A stretch of 64,000 bases of DNA from Shinisaurus crocodilurus (Eukaryota > Chordata > Lepidosauria > Squamata > Shinisauridae): the NCBI GenBank assembly GCA_021292165.1, contig JAHFWL010000969.1, positions 47,881-111,880 on the forward strand, read 5' to 3'. Position 1 is the stretch's first letter; each line of letters begins with the position of its first letter. The notes under the pieces are model-generated. The model had not been told where the DNA came from, did not search any database, and worked only from the letters and a program-made list of their open reading frames with translations. Shown here piece by piece: positions 55,035 through 64,000 of this stretch. The translations under genes and the position numbers were made by a program.

Positions 55035-56943
55035 CTTGCAAGAGAGTTAGATAACCATGGTAGTGCATTTGGGCTTCTCAGACATCTATTGTTTGGCCAA
55101 GCAACTCATTGACCCATGGGCTGTTGCTGGGCTATTTTGGAAGGGTTGCTGCCCACCCCAAACAAGCCATGCTGTGCCCGTTGTGGGTAATTAAGGAAAT
55201 TTGGCTAGCAACGCTTGTTTTAGCTGCCATTATTGTGGCAAACTGGGCCACTGGATCATATTCACAGAGTTTACTACTCCAGCCTTCCCCAACTTGGTGC
55301 CTTCCCGATGTGTTGGACTACAATTCCCAGAATTGTAGTCCAACACATCTGGAGGGTGCCAGGTTGGGGAAGGTTGCACTACTGTGTACCTTTCTAATTT
55401 GAGGAACATATTTTCTATTACAGCTTCTCCAATGGAAAGGCCAAAAGCTCCAAGACTCTGGAGTTGCTCCTTTCCCAATAGATCCAAGAGAGGAAAAATA
55501 AGAGGCAGGCCATGTGGATGCATAATGTAGTGATATGACCTCCAAGAAAACACAAGGGGGAGGTGGGATAGCATGTTGCCTACTGTCCCCTCCCCAGCAT
55601 CCTTTCTCTAAAATCCCAAGGAACAACTGTGGGTGCCCACTCCTGTTCTGCTGGCAAGGGGCAAACGGGTGAGATTCAGTCTCTTGCCTCTCAGTCCAAC
55701 TGAAGCACAGTAACTAGATTAGGAATGGTCAGCGTGTAGCTCAACCTTCCCTTTTAATGCAGAGTCTATATTTAGTGTTGTAAACCAGTTTATATACCAA
55801 TATATTTAATATACTGCCTTTCTACAGAGAAATGCACAAGATGGTCTCATGAGGAACTATGCAAACCAAGGAGTAAGGATATGTGGGCCCTCCAGATGTT
55901 GGTGGACTGCCACTCTCATGCAGCTCTATGCCCAGCATAGCCAAAGGTGAAGGATGATGTGAGTTGCAGTCCAACAACATCTGGAGGGCCACAAGTTACC
56001 CAACCACCATGAGGTAAACAAAACACACACACACACACACTGATTTCTATAGGAAGCTTTAAAAAAAGGACTTGTGTAAACAATAATGGTTCCGTTGTCA
56101 CATAGAGATGTCCCTCTCAATTCCACCCTTGCTCAGACCTGGATTTAATTCACAGCCAAGAGAAAACCGTCAAACAGAGGTCAGACAAGGTTCTGGTCAC
56201 CTTATGTGACAGCTATTCTAGCCCAACAAACTAGAAATGTGAGGGTTAGCTTTGACTCAAAACCTTGTTTTTAAACAATGAAGGCAAAGCACTTTAGAAA
56301 ACAAAAATCTGACAGTTGCAAAATTACCCAGATGACAGCTCACTATCCACAGCTTGGACAAACAAGGCAGCCTTTGATAATGCATATGAATTTAGACACA
56401 CTTAACACACAAATACAAACATTTCATTAAACATTCCATCTAGCAAGATTGTAAGCTTCACATTTCTCTACTGAGGAAAAAGTGATTATTGTGTCTTAAA
56501 CTGTTTCTGGTCTTAGGAGTGTGTGTGATTTTGATGAAGGACTGATTATAAATTGCATAGAATTTCAAAAGTAATTTTTTAAAAGTTGCACTCTTTCTAA
56601 TCCCTGCAAAATTCACCGAAAGATGAGTGGGTAAGCAGATGGACAGAGAGTGGGCAGTTTTAAAAGCAACTCCCCCCCCCAAAAAAAAACCCCAGGGAGG
56701 AAGTCAGTACAAGCAGTATCTTTTTCCATCACTCTTCCTCTTATTTACCAAAACAATCCTTTGAAAATGGCTAAGATGCACAGAAAACCACAACTACTGC
56801 CAAGCAGAGACAGAGCAAATCAATAAGCACATATATTGAACAAACTATAAACAACCATGTGGATAAGCAAGGCACACACCATTCCATGGAACTATATTTA
56901 TGGAACCTGACAACAGCAAAAGCAAGTGAAGAGCACCACCTAC
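55035..56943 (-). other. BAHD1: BAHD1 intron
   Basis: Contains a MITE at 55280-55376 and another palindromic MITE at about 55885-55995 (ccctccagatgttggtggac against gtccaacaacatctggaggg), plus a (CA)n run at 56024-56040. Nothing coding. Confidence 0.6.
55280..55376. mobile_element. hAT-type MITE, near-perfect palindrome
   Basis: cagccttccccaacttggtg then ttggactacaattccca pairs with attgtagtccaacacatct and caggttggggaaggttg. Flanks tactactc (55272-55279) and cactactg (55377-55384) agree at six of eight bases. Confidence 0.8.
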
Positions 56944-57035
56944 CTGCAGTACTCTGCAAAGGTCAGAACGTAGCACTTCTCCTCAATACAGGCAACACTG
57001 TTTTCATCCTGATGTCGGGATGCAAAGATCTCATT
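56944..57035 (-). CDS. BAHD1: BAHD1 exon, BAH domain
   Basis: A 92-bp exon with acceptor cactcttacag before 57035 and donor GTAGGT after 56944. It reads [20 protein letters not shown] then [11 protein letters not shown], a BAHD1 BAH-domain segment; ASRH-D-NSV and I--KC-V are typical of BAH folds, where this stretch packs against the core. It starts in phase 0, after the CAG that ends the previous exon, and ends with two bases of an Arg codon, which fits the exon at 55034. No stops or frameshifts. Confidence 0.9.
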
Positions 57036-57934
57036 CTGTAAGAGTGAACACAACGGAGTTCTTAATGTTTGACATGACATCCTGCACAGGAAAAGTTATC
57101 CCAGACATGTCTGTTAAGACATGCATCTTCACGCTCACATTCTCCGCAGGCAGCAGCTTTGAATGCAACACTGCCAAGGCGTAGGCTGACTGCTTTATCC
57201 AGGAGGCAACATCTTATGGGGCAAATTTATGGAGTATTTCAACTACAGCTTATTTAGTGATTAGTGTTTATCTTTTTAGATCATCCTAAGACATAGTTTA
57301 AGGTCCTCATTTAAGTGTTTGGGAGTTTACCCATCTGATCCCATTCATGGATACTTGGAAATATATCCCACTAAATTCAAAGGGGCTTAATCCCTGGTAA
57401 GTGTGTTCAGCTTTGGTTAATCTCAATGCCCATGAGGTTTCTTGGCTTTCTAAAAGTCTATCTGTTAAATAATTGAGCTAATGGTAAAGTAGAAGGTATA
57501 TAGCCAGAAATTAGGTAGGATAACTTGTGAAGGATTATACTTCCCAGAGTAAGTACAGTTTTTCATACTATTTTAGAAGCGTTTGAAGAAAAAAAAACCC
57601 CACCTATGTCATAAAATAGTTTTCTATAGATTATATGATAGTTTTATGAACCTGAATGTATACATTTACTGAGTGATTTCCAAACTGCCCTAACTCTTTA
57701 GTATGGAGAAAAACAGGCAGGCTAGGAATAAAATAAAATGTTTGGGTTAACATAATGTCAGTACTTATTCTCACTCACCTATGAGATGTTTTAAAACAAC
57801 GTATTGATATATTTAAAACAGACCACAGGAGGAGTGCTACTTCTGATGTTGCCTTTTTGGGACCCTCTAGTGCTGCTCCTGCCCTAGATAACTTTGGGGT
57901 GTGTGTGAGAAAATTTAACTGAAATCGCCTTCTC

Positions 57935-58241
57935 TTGGGCAGGATCCAAAGGTGCCCATGGCTAGTGCTATTGACATTGCACTAGCACAGTGTTTCCAAC
58001 CTTGGGTCCCCAGATGTTTTTGGCCTACAACTCCCAGCATGCCCTAGGCCAAAAACATCTGGGGACCCAAAATTGGAGAGCACTGCACTAGCAGAAACCA
58101 ACACTTGTACTACATCAATCGTACTTACTATCCCAGGAACCCTGTTGCATTAGCCAGTGCTTTGATATAGTGCAAGTATTGGTTTCCGCTAGCGCAATGT
58201 CAACAGCACTAGCATATGGGGACTGCTGGATTCTTCCCAGT
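57935..58241. mobile_element. Long hairpin MITE
   Basis: ttgggcaggatcca, ggctagtgctattgacattg and cactagcagaaaccaacact pair with agtattggtttccgctagcg, caatgtcaacagcactagca and ctggattcttcccag. The arms run about 100 bp each, so the transcript would fold completely. A smaller MITE is inserted in the left arm. Confidence 0.75.
57988..58085. mobile_element. hAT-type MITE nested in the hairpin MITE
   Basis: CAGTGTTTCCAACCTTGG through ...CCAAAATTGGAGAGCACTG, a 98-bp inverted repeat with a perfect 8-bp duplication CACTAGCA (57980-57987 and 58086-58093). Reference copy for the half elements at 2388 and 14618. Confidence 0.9.
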
Positions 58242-59003
58242 ATATTTTTAATCTGCTTTGTTACTTCCGCAAGCTTTTGAGATTGGACATAAATGTTTTA
58301 GGTTTTATATGGAAATGTAAGCTATCAAGCTAAGATGGAACTCAGCTTAGAAGCATGCACATTCATTTCAGAATCCTGCATTACCTTCACATACACAGTT
58401 TAGACCAACAGAAGACATCATCACAACCAGACCCTCATCTTTCAATCTCTTGGAACTATGTGAAGATTCTTCACACTAAATGCCTCCCTTATCCGCACAA
58501 ACTCTACCTTGCCAAAGTACAATTTTTAACTGGGAAAAAAGTGGCATCATCCTTCTTTTTCCCCTGTATCAGTCTAGAACTTTAGTTCTGAAGCAATCAG
58601 GAGCAGCTGAATCGTCCTGTCAGCTGGATAATGTAGCTGAAGCTAGTTTAAAAGGAATTGGTAGTTGGGCTAGGGGAGAAGAGAGTATTTTTTTTGTTAG
58701 TTCTGGAAGAAGCAATTTCCTCCAAAATTGCCTATTAACTGCGGGGAAAGACATTTAGATCTTCCATAACAGAACAACACCTGTGTATATAGTGCAATAA
58801 ATACAATCACCCAGGAAAGCAGTCATATAACAAGTATAGGTCTTAACAAAACATAACACCTTTAATGGTTGTACATTATTAGGTCTGGTGTTTTACATAG
58901 TGTTTGGACCTTAAAAATGGAGGAAAGACTATTTCAGAAAGTGAACAAGTACCACAAATTCTGGCAAAAGATCAATAGGAGGCTCCATCCAACATAATGT
59001 GAA

Positions 59004-59159
59004 CTAGAGATGTGAAGACTTAGAAAAAATGGGATGGGGGACCAGAAAAAATGGGAAAAAGGTTTTATCCAAGGGTTTTTGGAAGATCTGGGGGGAACGT
59101 TTTCTCCTCAAAATTTTCTGGGTCCCCCCCCCATTTTTTCCAGGCCTTCACATCTCTAG
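59004..59159. mobile_element. Palindromic element
   Basis: ctagagatgtgaagactta at the left against ccttcacatctctag at the right; aaaaaatggg also pairs with ccattttttcc. Two overlapping 129-aa frames here are by-products of the palindrome and its flank. Confidence 0.6.
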
Positions 59160-59610
59160 TGTCTTCCCCTTGCGCTACAGGATTTCTCCTTGCTCTCCCT
59201 CCCTTCCCCCCATCTGTTCCCCAAACCCTCCAGAGTACATTTGGGGGTTTCAGGGGGAATCCAGTGATTCCGCCAGCTGTTTCTGTTCCGCTGGTGGATG
59301 GACAGCATCGGATACAACCCAGCACGTTTTCAGATTTAAAAACCATGAAAGGTTTGGGCGAGGCAATGGAGGGCCATCTTTTACAGGCTTGCTACTCAGA
59401 TTACTTGCCAGCTTATGAAATGCTGCAAGTTTTTACTTAAGGAAACCAAGTTGGTTATATGTACAAAGAGAAGTGGCCTGGCTAACCAAAAATAGGAGAC
59501 ACCACATGTTTTGGAATGTGGTGTACTAACTGCTCTCTCCCTCCCTGCACGGAAGGGGCTGTACAGCGACCCGAAGTAGCCTAACCATCACACAGATGCT
59601 CACAGCTCAC

Positions 59611-59687
59611 CTGATGCATGCTGGGATTGCGGCCTCCCTGAGTGTGCTCCGGCCTGTAATACCACAGGAGGCTCATCATCAGTTCCC
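59611..59687 (-). CDS. BAHD1: BAHD1 exon, BAH domain core
   Basis: A 77-bp exon, acceptor tgtcttcttctag before 59687 and donor GTGAGC after 59611. It reads [19 protein letters not shown] then NPSMHQ. The W and the second Y of LLWYYRPEH correspond to the H3K27me3 aromatic-cage residues Trp667 and Tyr669 of human BAHD1, as known from structural work on the family. Phase: its first two bases complete the Gly codon begun in the exon at 62096, and it ends on a full codon. Human BAHD1, as I recall it, has a few more residues (EPLQ) at this exon end; here the exon ends at MHQ, perhaps an alternative donor. Confidence 0.92.
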
Positions 59688-60023
59688 CTAGAAGAAGACA
59701 AGGTAAGTTTCTACAGAAATCTAACAGCAGCGGAAGCAAGGCGGACAACACAAACAGAGAGCTCACAGCACCTCTCTCAGCTGCAGGATGAACCCAGCGT
59801 CACAACTGAAACAGCAGAGGTGGATATCAGTTAATTGAATGCCAACTCAGTCCTCTAATTTCCCAATCCCTCCCAGGTTCAGGAGGGCTGCCTGCTTTTT
59901 CCTCTTTTTAAAAAAAATGCATGGATTTTCTCTCTCTCTCTCTTTTTTTTAAACACACAGAACTGCTCCAGGGATTTCGGGGAGATTTCTTGACAACATC
60001 ATGGGATCATCCAATCAGCACCA

Positions 60024-60091
60024 TGAGCAGTCGGCTGCTGCTTCAAATTTGCAGAACAATTACGCCCCTTGTGAGACTTCAGCCCTGGAGA
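60024..60091 (+). other. Possible plus-strand first exon (speculative)
   Basis: ATG at 60024 in a good context (caccATGAGC) opens MSSRLLLQICRTITPLVRLQ then PWRG, an Arg-rich, acid-free amphipathic stretch resembling a mitochondrial presequence, and stops at a strong donor (GAGAGGA|GTAAGTAC). Upstream at about 59960 a pyrimidine tract and cacacag could act as an acceptor. I do not recognise the protein. It lies in a BAHD1 intron on the opposite strand and may be chance. Confidence 0.2.
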
Positions 60092-61263
60092 GGAGTAAGT
60101 ACAATTTGAATGGTTTCAGTGAAAGCACTTCCAAAGTGGCGTCAGTGTTCTAAAAACACTGTGTATGTCTACACCCTTAAAATTACCAGCCATGAAGACA
60201 AAGTCAAATTTTTTCCAGGGTTGAATGGCTGAAGTTCTACAATACAGCCTTGGACTCCAGCCTGTTTAGGCTTCCTTCAGGGTGCTCACATTCCCTTGGT
60301 GATCACAGAAAACTTGTGGAAAGAGGGTGAGGATGGCTGGTTCAACTGTTTCAATGAAGGGCAACTCATTGCCCTTCATTGAACAGGGCAACTTGATAAG
60401 ATTCCAGACTGCCATCTTATCAACAAAGGCTCAGCTGTATGAACTCAGGGAGAACTTCAGAGTATTCCTCCTTTGGCACCACATACTTCGGATGTTTCTC
60501 ATACCTTTTTTATAGGAGCTTTGGAATTTAAGTTAAGTCTTGAGCTATCTTCATTAAGAGAAGACATTTCACCCCAAACACAGTAATAGATTTATGGTGG
60601 TGCAACAATCACTAGGCCAAATTACTTTTACTTCTAATTACCACCTCCACTGCAGCATGATCCTAGCTGCTAGAAGCAAGACTATCAAGCAGGCAGAAAT
60701 TCAGAGCTTTATACTATTTCCCAGACTACAAACTATGAAGAACATTAGCCTAATTAGAGGTTCATGACATTCTGGCTGTTACAAAATCAAGTGAGAGCAG
60801 CTGTTGCCAAGATGTTAGAATCAGCAATCGATGTAGAAGTGTTTTCAGGGCAAACATCCTCAAGCAGTGGTTTGGAGCCATCAAACAGAAGTTGCAATTC
60901 TTGGCACCAATATGAGAAATGAAGTGAGCTCATGGATCATCATGAAATGTTTCAAAAATGATTACACTATAGTTTTCTCTCCTCCCTCTGTGACACAGAG
61001 ATGGCCACCAATCAGATACAATTATCTGAATAAAAGAAGGTCTAATTCAGGGATGGCCAATTTCTTCAGGCAGGGTGGTGGTAGAGGTGGGTTGCTCTTC
61101 TGCCCCCACGTACCTTGGCTGGAGAAGGTCCAGCTACTGAGGCTGAAGACACCCCCCCACCCCCCGTGTAAAAGAGACGATGGTTCAGAGGCTTCTGCAG
61201 TTAATACCAAGACAATTGCAGGCCAGGGAAGTCTTAGTCCTGTCTTTGGACTGGCACTACCTG

Positions 61264-61411
61264 GTGCTCTACCAGCCTTCCCCAATCTGGTACCCTCCTG
61301 ATGTTTTGGACTACAAATCCCAGCATTCCTGACCACTGGCCATGCTGGCTGAGGCTGATGGGAGCTGAAGTCCAAAACATCTGAAGGGCACCAGGTTGGG
61401 GAATTCTGGCC
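61264..61411. mobile_element. hAT-type MITE, complete
   Basis: ccagccttccccaatctggt, ttttggactacaaatccc at the left; agtccaaaacatctgaaggg and caccaggttggggaattctg at the right. Same family as 47557-47680. Confidence 0.75.
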
Positions 61412-62095
61412 TAGAGGCATCTGTGTTGTTATGGTAGCAGCTTATGGGGCACCCTGTCATTTTATGCAGGGTGCCTGTAGGTTATATGAGGTGTCTGATG
61501 CACTGCTCTGACACAGTGCCAGTTGTCTCTTCTGAGCCTACAAGTGCCCTGTACAAAATAAAATACCCCAGAAATCTCTGAAATATTGCGGAGGCCTCTG
61601 GGGTATTCTCATCTGGCACTGCTTTGGATGGAGCGGAGGGCTGCAAAAAAAGAATAAACAAGCAACAGATCTGCAGACTGCTGGTTTGTCTTGCTGGGTA
61701 ATTTATTTTCGCATCTGGGATCAGCAAAAAGTTTTCCCCTGGCCTGAGCCTGAGGTTTTTCACCACCATGGATGCAATTCACTTGCTTGAGTCACTTACA
61801 TGTGTTTTGCAAAATGTATTCTTTGCCCCAGGGTCTTTTGACATAGTGAGCCTTAGGTCCCTTTTGCTTTCTTATAATTTGGATGGTATATTAATAAAAT
61901 AGGGAAGCTTGGATAGAGGAGAAAAGGGCAAGTTGAGCGGGATGACCCTTCCATTCCTTTCCAATGCTGCAGTTTTTATAAACAAATATTAGCTAGTTTT
62001 GTATTTTTAAATAAGCCATCTGTTACATTTCTTGCAATTTCTGCCCGATGGTCTATACAGGAGATTGTCATATAGTCATTTTGTCTATCCAATAC

Positions 62096-62255
62096 CTGTT
62101 TTGGGGTCTTCCCATAGGGCAGATATCTTTGCCACGTAAGGCATAGATTTCTTTCGTGGTCCTGATTTCAGGAGGACTGTGTCTCGGACCCGGATGATCT
62201 CTCCGTCTCTCTCCACAGCCTGGTAGCTCTTACGAACAGCTGGCTCTGGTTCATT
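62096..62255 (-). CDS. BAHD1: BAHD1 exon, start of BAH domain
   Basis: BAHD1 is a nuclear scaffold of facultative heterochromatin that binds H3K27me3 through its C-terminal BAH domain and recruits HP1, histone deacetylase and SETDB1-type partners. This 160-bp exon (acceptor caatatttgtag, donor GTATTGG) reads [40 protein letters not shown], then PKTG. D-V-L-SG and PYVAKI--LWED are the opening strands of the BAH fold; the Tyr of PYVAK corresponds to cage residue Tyr645 in human. It is open throughout, begins in phase 0 and ends after the first base of a Gly codon that the next exon completes. The upstream large exon is outside the window. Confidence 0.93.
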
Positions 62256-64000
62256 CTACAAATATTGACAAGAGAGAACGCCAAGAAAAGAAGTGAGGCT
62301 GGGAAAACAATGCTGAGAAACAGACACCAGCTTCCTTTAATCCACCTACACCAAGCAGAAAGCTTTCCGCCAACATGGGTGTGCCAGAGAACCCATGGCG
62401 GAGCTGTAGCATACAAAACGGCAGGATGCATTTCTCTTCCCAGCGGGTTAATTTCAGAAGCAAAACACGCTGCTCAGATGAAAGGCAATGATTAAACCCA
62501 GAAAGAAAGGAAGAAAAAAAGAAGACACTTTGGTTTCTTCACATTAGCTTTAGAGGAAGAAGGCTCTGTAATAGGCGGGCTGCTTTAGCATCTGGCTCTG
62601 TGCAAGACTGCCGGGTTAATGTCCCCATGAAAGAACCATTTTTAACCTCACCACAGTAGAAAGCAAGATGGCACAGCCCACTTCTACTGGGATGCTCTTT
62701 GCTACTAAGATGTTGAAAGATAAAAGCCCTAATGCCCACTTTATACTTTTTAAATACACAAGTTGTTAGTCCACATGTTGTGTATAGAAACATGCATTTC
62801 TAGTGTGGAAATTGATAATGGAAGACCAACTGCTGATACAAGCACTGAAAAACAAATCCCTGTGTCTACGTCATGACATATATATAACAGGACAATAAAA
62901 AATTACGTAGTGGACCTTCCCACGTTATGAAATACTCATCCTGTAATATGTTATTACAAAACACCCTCCCACAAGGGAGGGTGTTCTGTGTACAAATATG
63001 ACAGTTAAATTTACAAGTTTCAATATGGAAAAACTAATACCATCTCTAGCTATGCATAGTAAGCATTTAAATGCCAGCCCTGTAAGTCTGAAGAAGCAAT
63101 GTAGAATTATCTGTGGACAATGGTCTTTTTCTTTGCTACTGTACATTTCTAATACACTCCACGTGTCACAGCAAAAATGTATTTCATGCTGTGTTTCATG
63201 TTCCTTAAGAATTCCTTTGAAAATTAGTTTTAAAAAAATATTTATAATACTATGGCCACAATCAAGTCAAACTGAAAGTTCCACCAAAGCTGATGGGACT
63301 TGTGCAGGTGGAGAGAAAACCTTTGCAGGTAACTAGTTCTGGGCTTAAACACAACACGACTTGGAGTGAGAAGAGTGTCTGACTGCAGCATAGATCAAAT
63401 TATTAGAGGATGTTTTTGATAAACAACACACAATCATGTAATTAAATGCAACATGTATGCAGTGATAACAAAGGCATTTCTTGGGTTTGAATATGGCTGC
63501 ATTTTCCCATAATAAAATAATGAAGCAACACATTATAAGAACTTGCAAATATAACACCACATATTGGCCACCAAGCTAAGTATAATATACACAGATCATA
63601 GCGGAGGAGATCTACCCAGCAAGCGGATCTTCCCTATATGGCATCACCATTCAAGGATTTGGGCCCTTCCAACACCCCCTTCTCTCTATTCATGCTCTAG
63701 TACTACAATGCAAACACCCTATGTTTCAAAAAGCAGATACATATATATTAAGAGTACTGATTTATACTACTTGAACCTCAAGTACTTTTAAGGAGGCAGA
63801 CATCCCTTTTTCCACATAGGATAGATTCTACTGGAAAAATCTGTGCAAACCCTTGTGAAAGTCTCACATATGCCATTTTCCCCTAAGGCAATTAAATCCC
63901 ATGAACTGTCATTAGAATTCAATTATGTACTGTCAGACTGTCCATGAAAAGCTTAAATTTGCCTTGATGTCATCTGTCATAAGAGTTCCTCCCAACCAAA
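62256..64000 (-). other. BAHD1: BAHD1 intron (5' side of the sequenced exons)
   Basis: No further BAHD1 exon recognised up to the window end. Contains a short hairpin (cctcccacaagggaggg, about 62965-62981). Confidence 0.5.

Larger units (their letters stand above)
57036..59610 (-). other. BAHD1: BAHD1 intron
   Basis: Holds the nested MITEs at 57935-58241, a palindromic element at 59004-59159 and a worn caatcct-type MITE at about 57330-57420. No exon seen. Confidence 0.6.
59688..62095 (-). other. BAHD1: BAHD1 intron
   Basis: Contains the plus-strand exon-like sequence at 59961-60091, a MITE at 61264-61411, and otherwise unassigned DNA. Confidence 0.6.

Noticed and set aside
59029..59440. Two overlapping 129-aa frames
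   Set aside because: Their first third is the palindromic element at 59004-59159 and the rest has no family; they are in an intron of the opposite strand.

Overview
This window is vertebrate nuclear DNA, almost certainly from a squamate reptile (lizard or snake). The evidence is the repeat content: several copies of the tRNA-headed Sauria SINE, near-identical CR1 LINEs ending in the ATTCTATGA-type tail, L1 LINEs, short SINEs with a 5S rRNA-derived head, many hAT, Harbinger and mariner elements, and exons with vertebrate splice signals. There are no bacterial-style operons.

The only host gene I can support lies at the right end, on the minus strand. It consists of the last four coding exons (62255-62096, 59687-59611, 57035-56944, 55034-54825) of BAHD1, a BAH-domain heterochromatin factor that reads H3K27me3. 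The first three exons are open, have good splice sites and mutually compatible phases, and keep the aromatic-cage residues. The last exon carries the recognisable C-terminus of the BAH domain but in several shifted frames, so it is either mis-sequenced or decayed. The large N-terminal coding exon must lie beyond 64000. A 3' UTR probably runs from 54824 toward 52600 or further.

Positions 1-51000 are a dense mosaic of transposable elements. 1-5900: a CR1-clade LINE remnant and hAT-type non-autonomous elements, one with a GC-rich core. 5900-13560: an old minus-strand L1 (ORF1 and ORF2 pieces) broken by a solo LTR, by a Harbinger element with a recognisable transposase pseudogene, and by other insertions; a second LTR abuts it at 13564. 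15288-16424 and 24073-27042: two very similar CR1 copies. 18442-22806: TIR elements, including a hAT family with arrays of GACTCG-like motifs. 23428-28629: a nest in which a SINE holds a hAT element, which holds an L1, which holds a Sauria SINE, a CR1 and a solo LTR, which itself holds a CR1 fragment. 30316-35192: a complete Ty1/copia-type LTR retrotransposon with 521-bp LTRs that differ at only two positions, a 5-bp target duplication and a primer site matching the anticodon arm of initiator tRNA-Met, but with a coding region in ruins. 35200-50721: Sauria SINEs, 5S-headed SINEs, palindromic MITEs, a mariner MITE, and a hAT element that keeps a C-terminal transposase fragment and is itself split by another hAT.

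Repeat families were assigned by reading, without database comparison. Coordinates of MITE and LTR edges are good to a few bases where a target-site duplication is quoted and approximate elsewhere.
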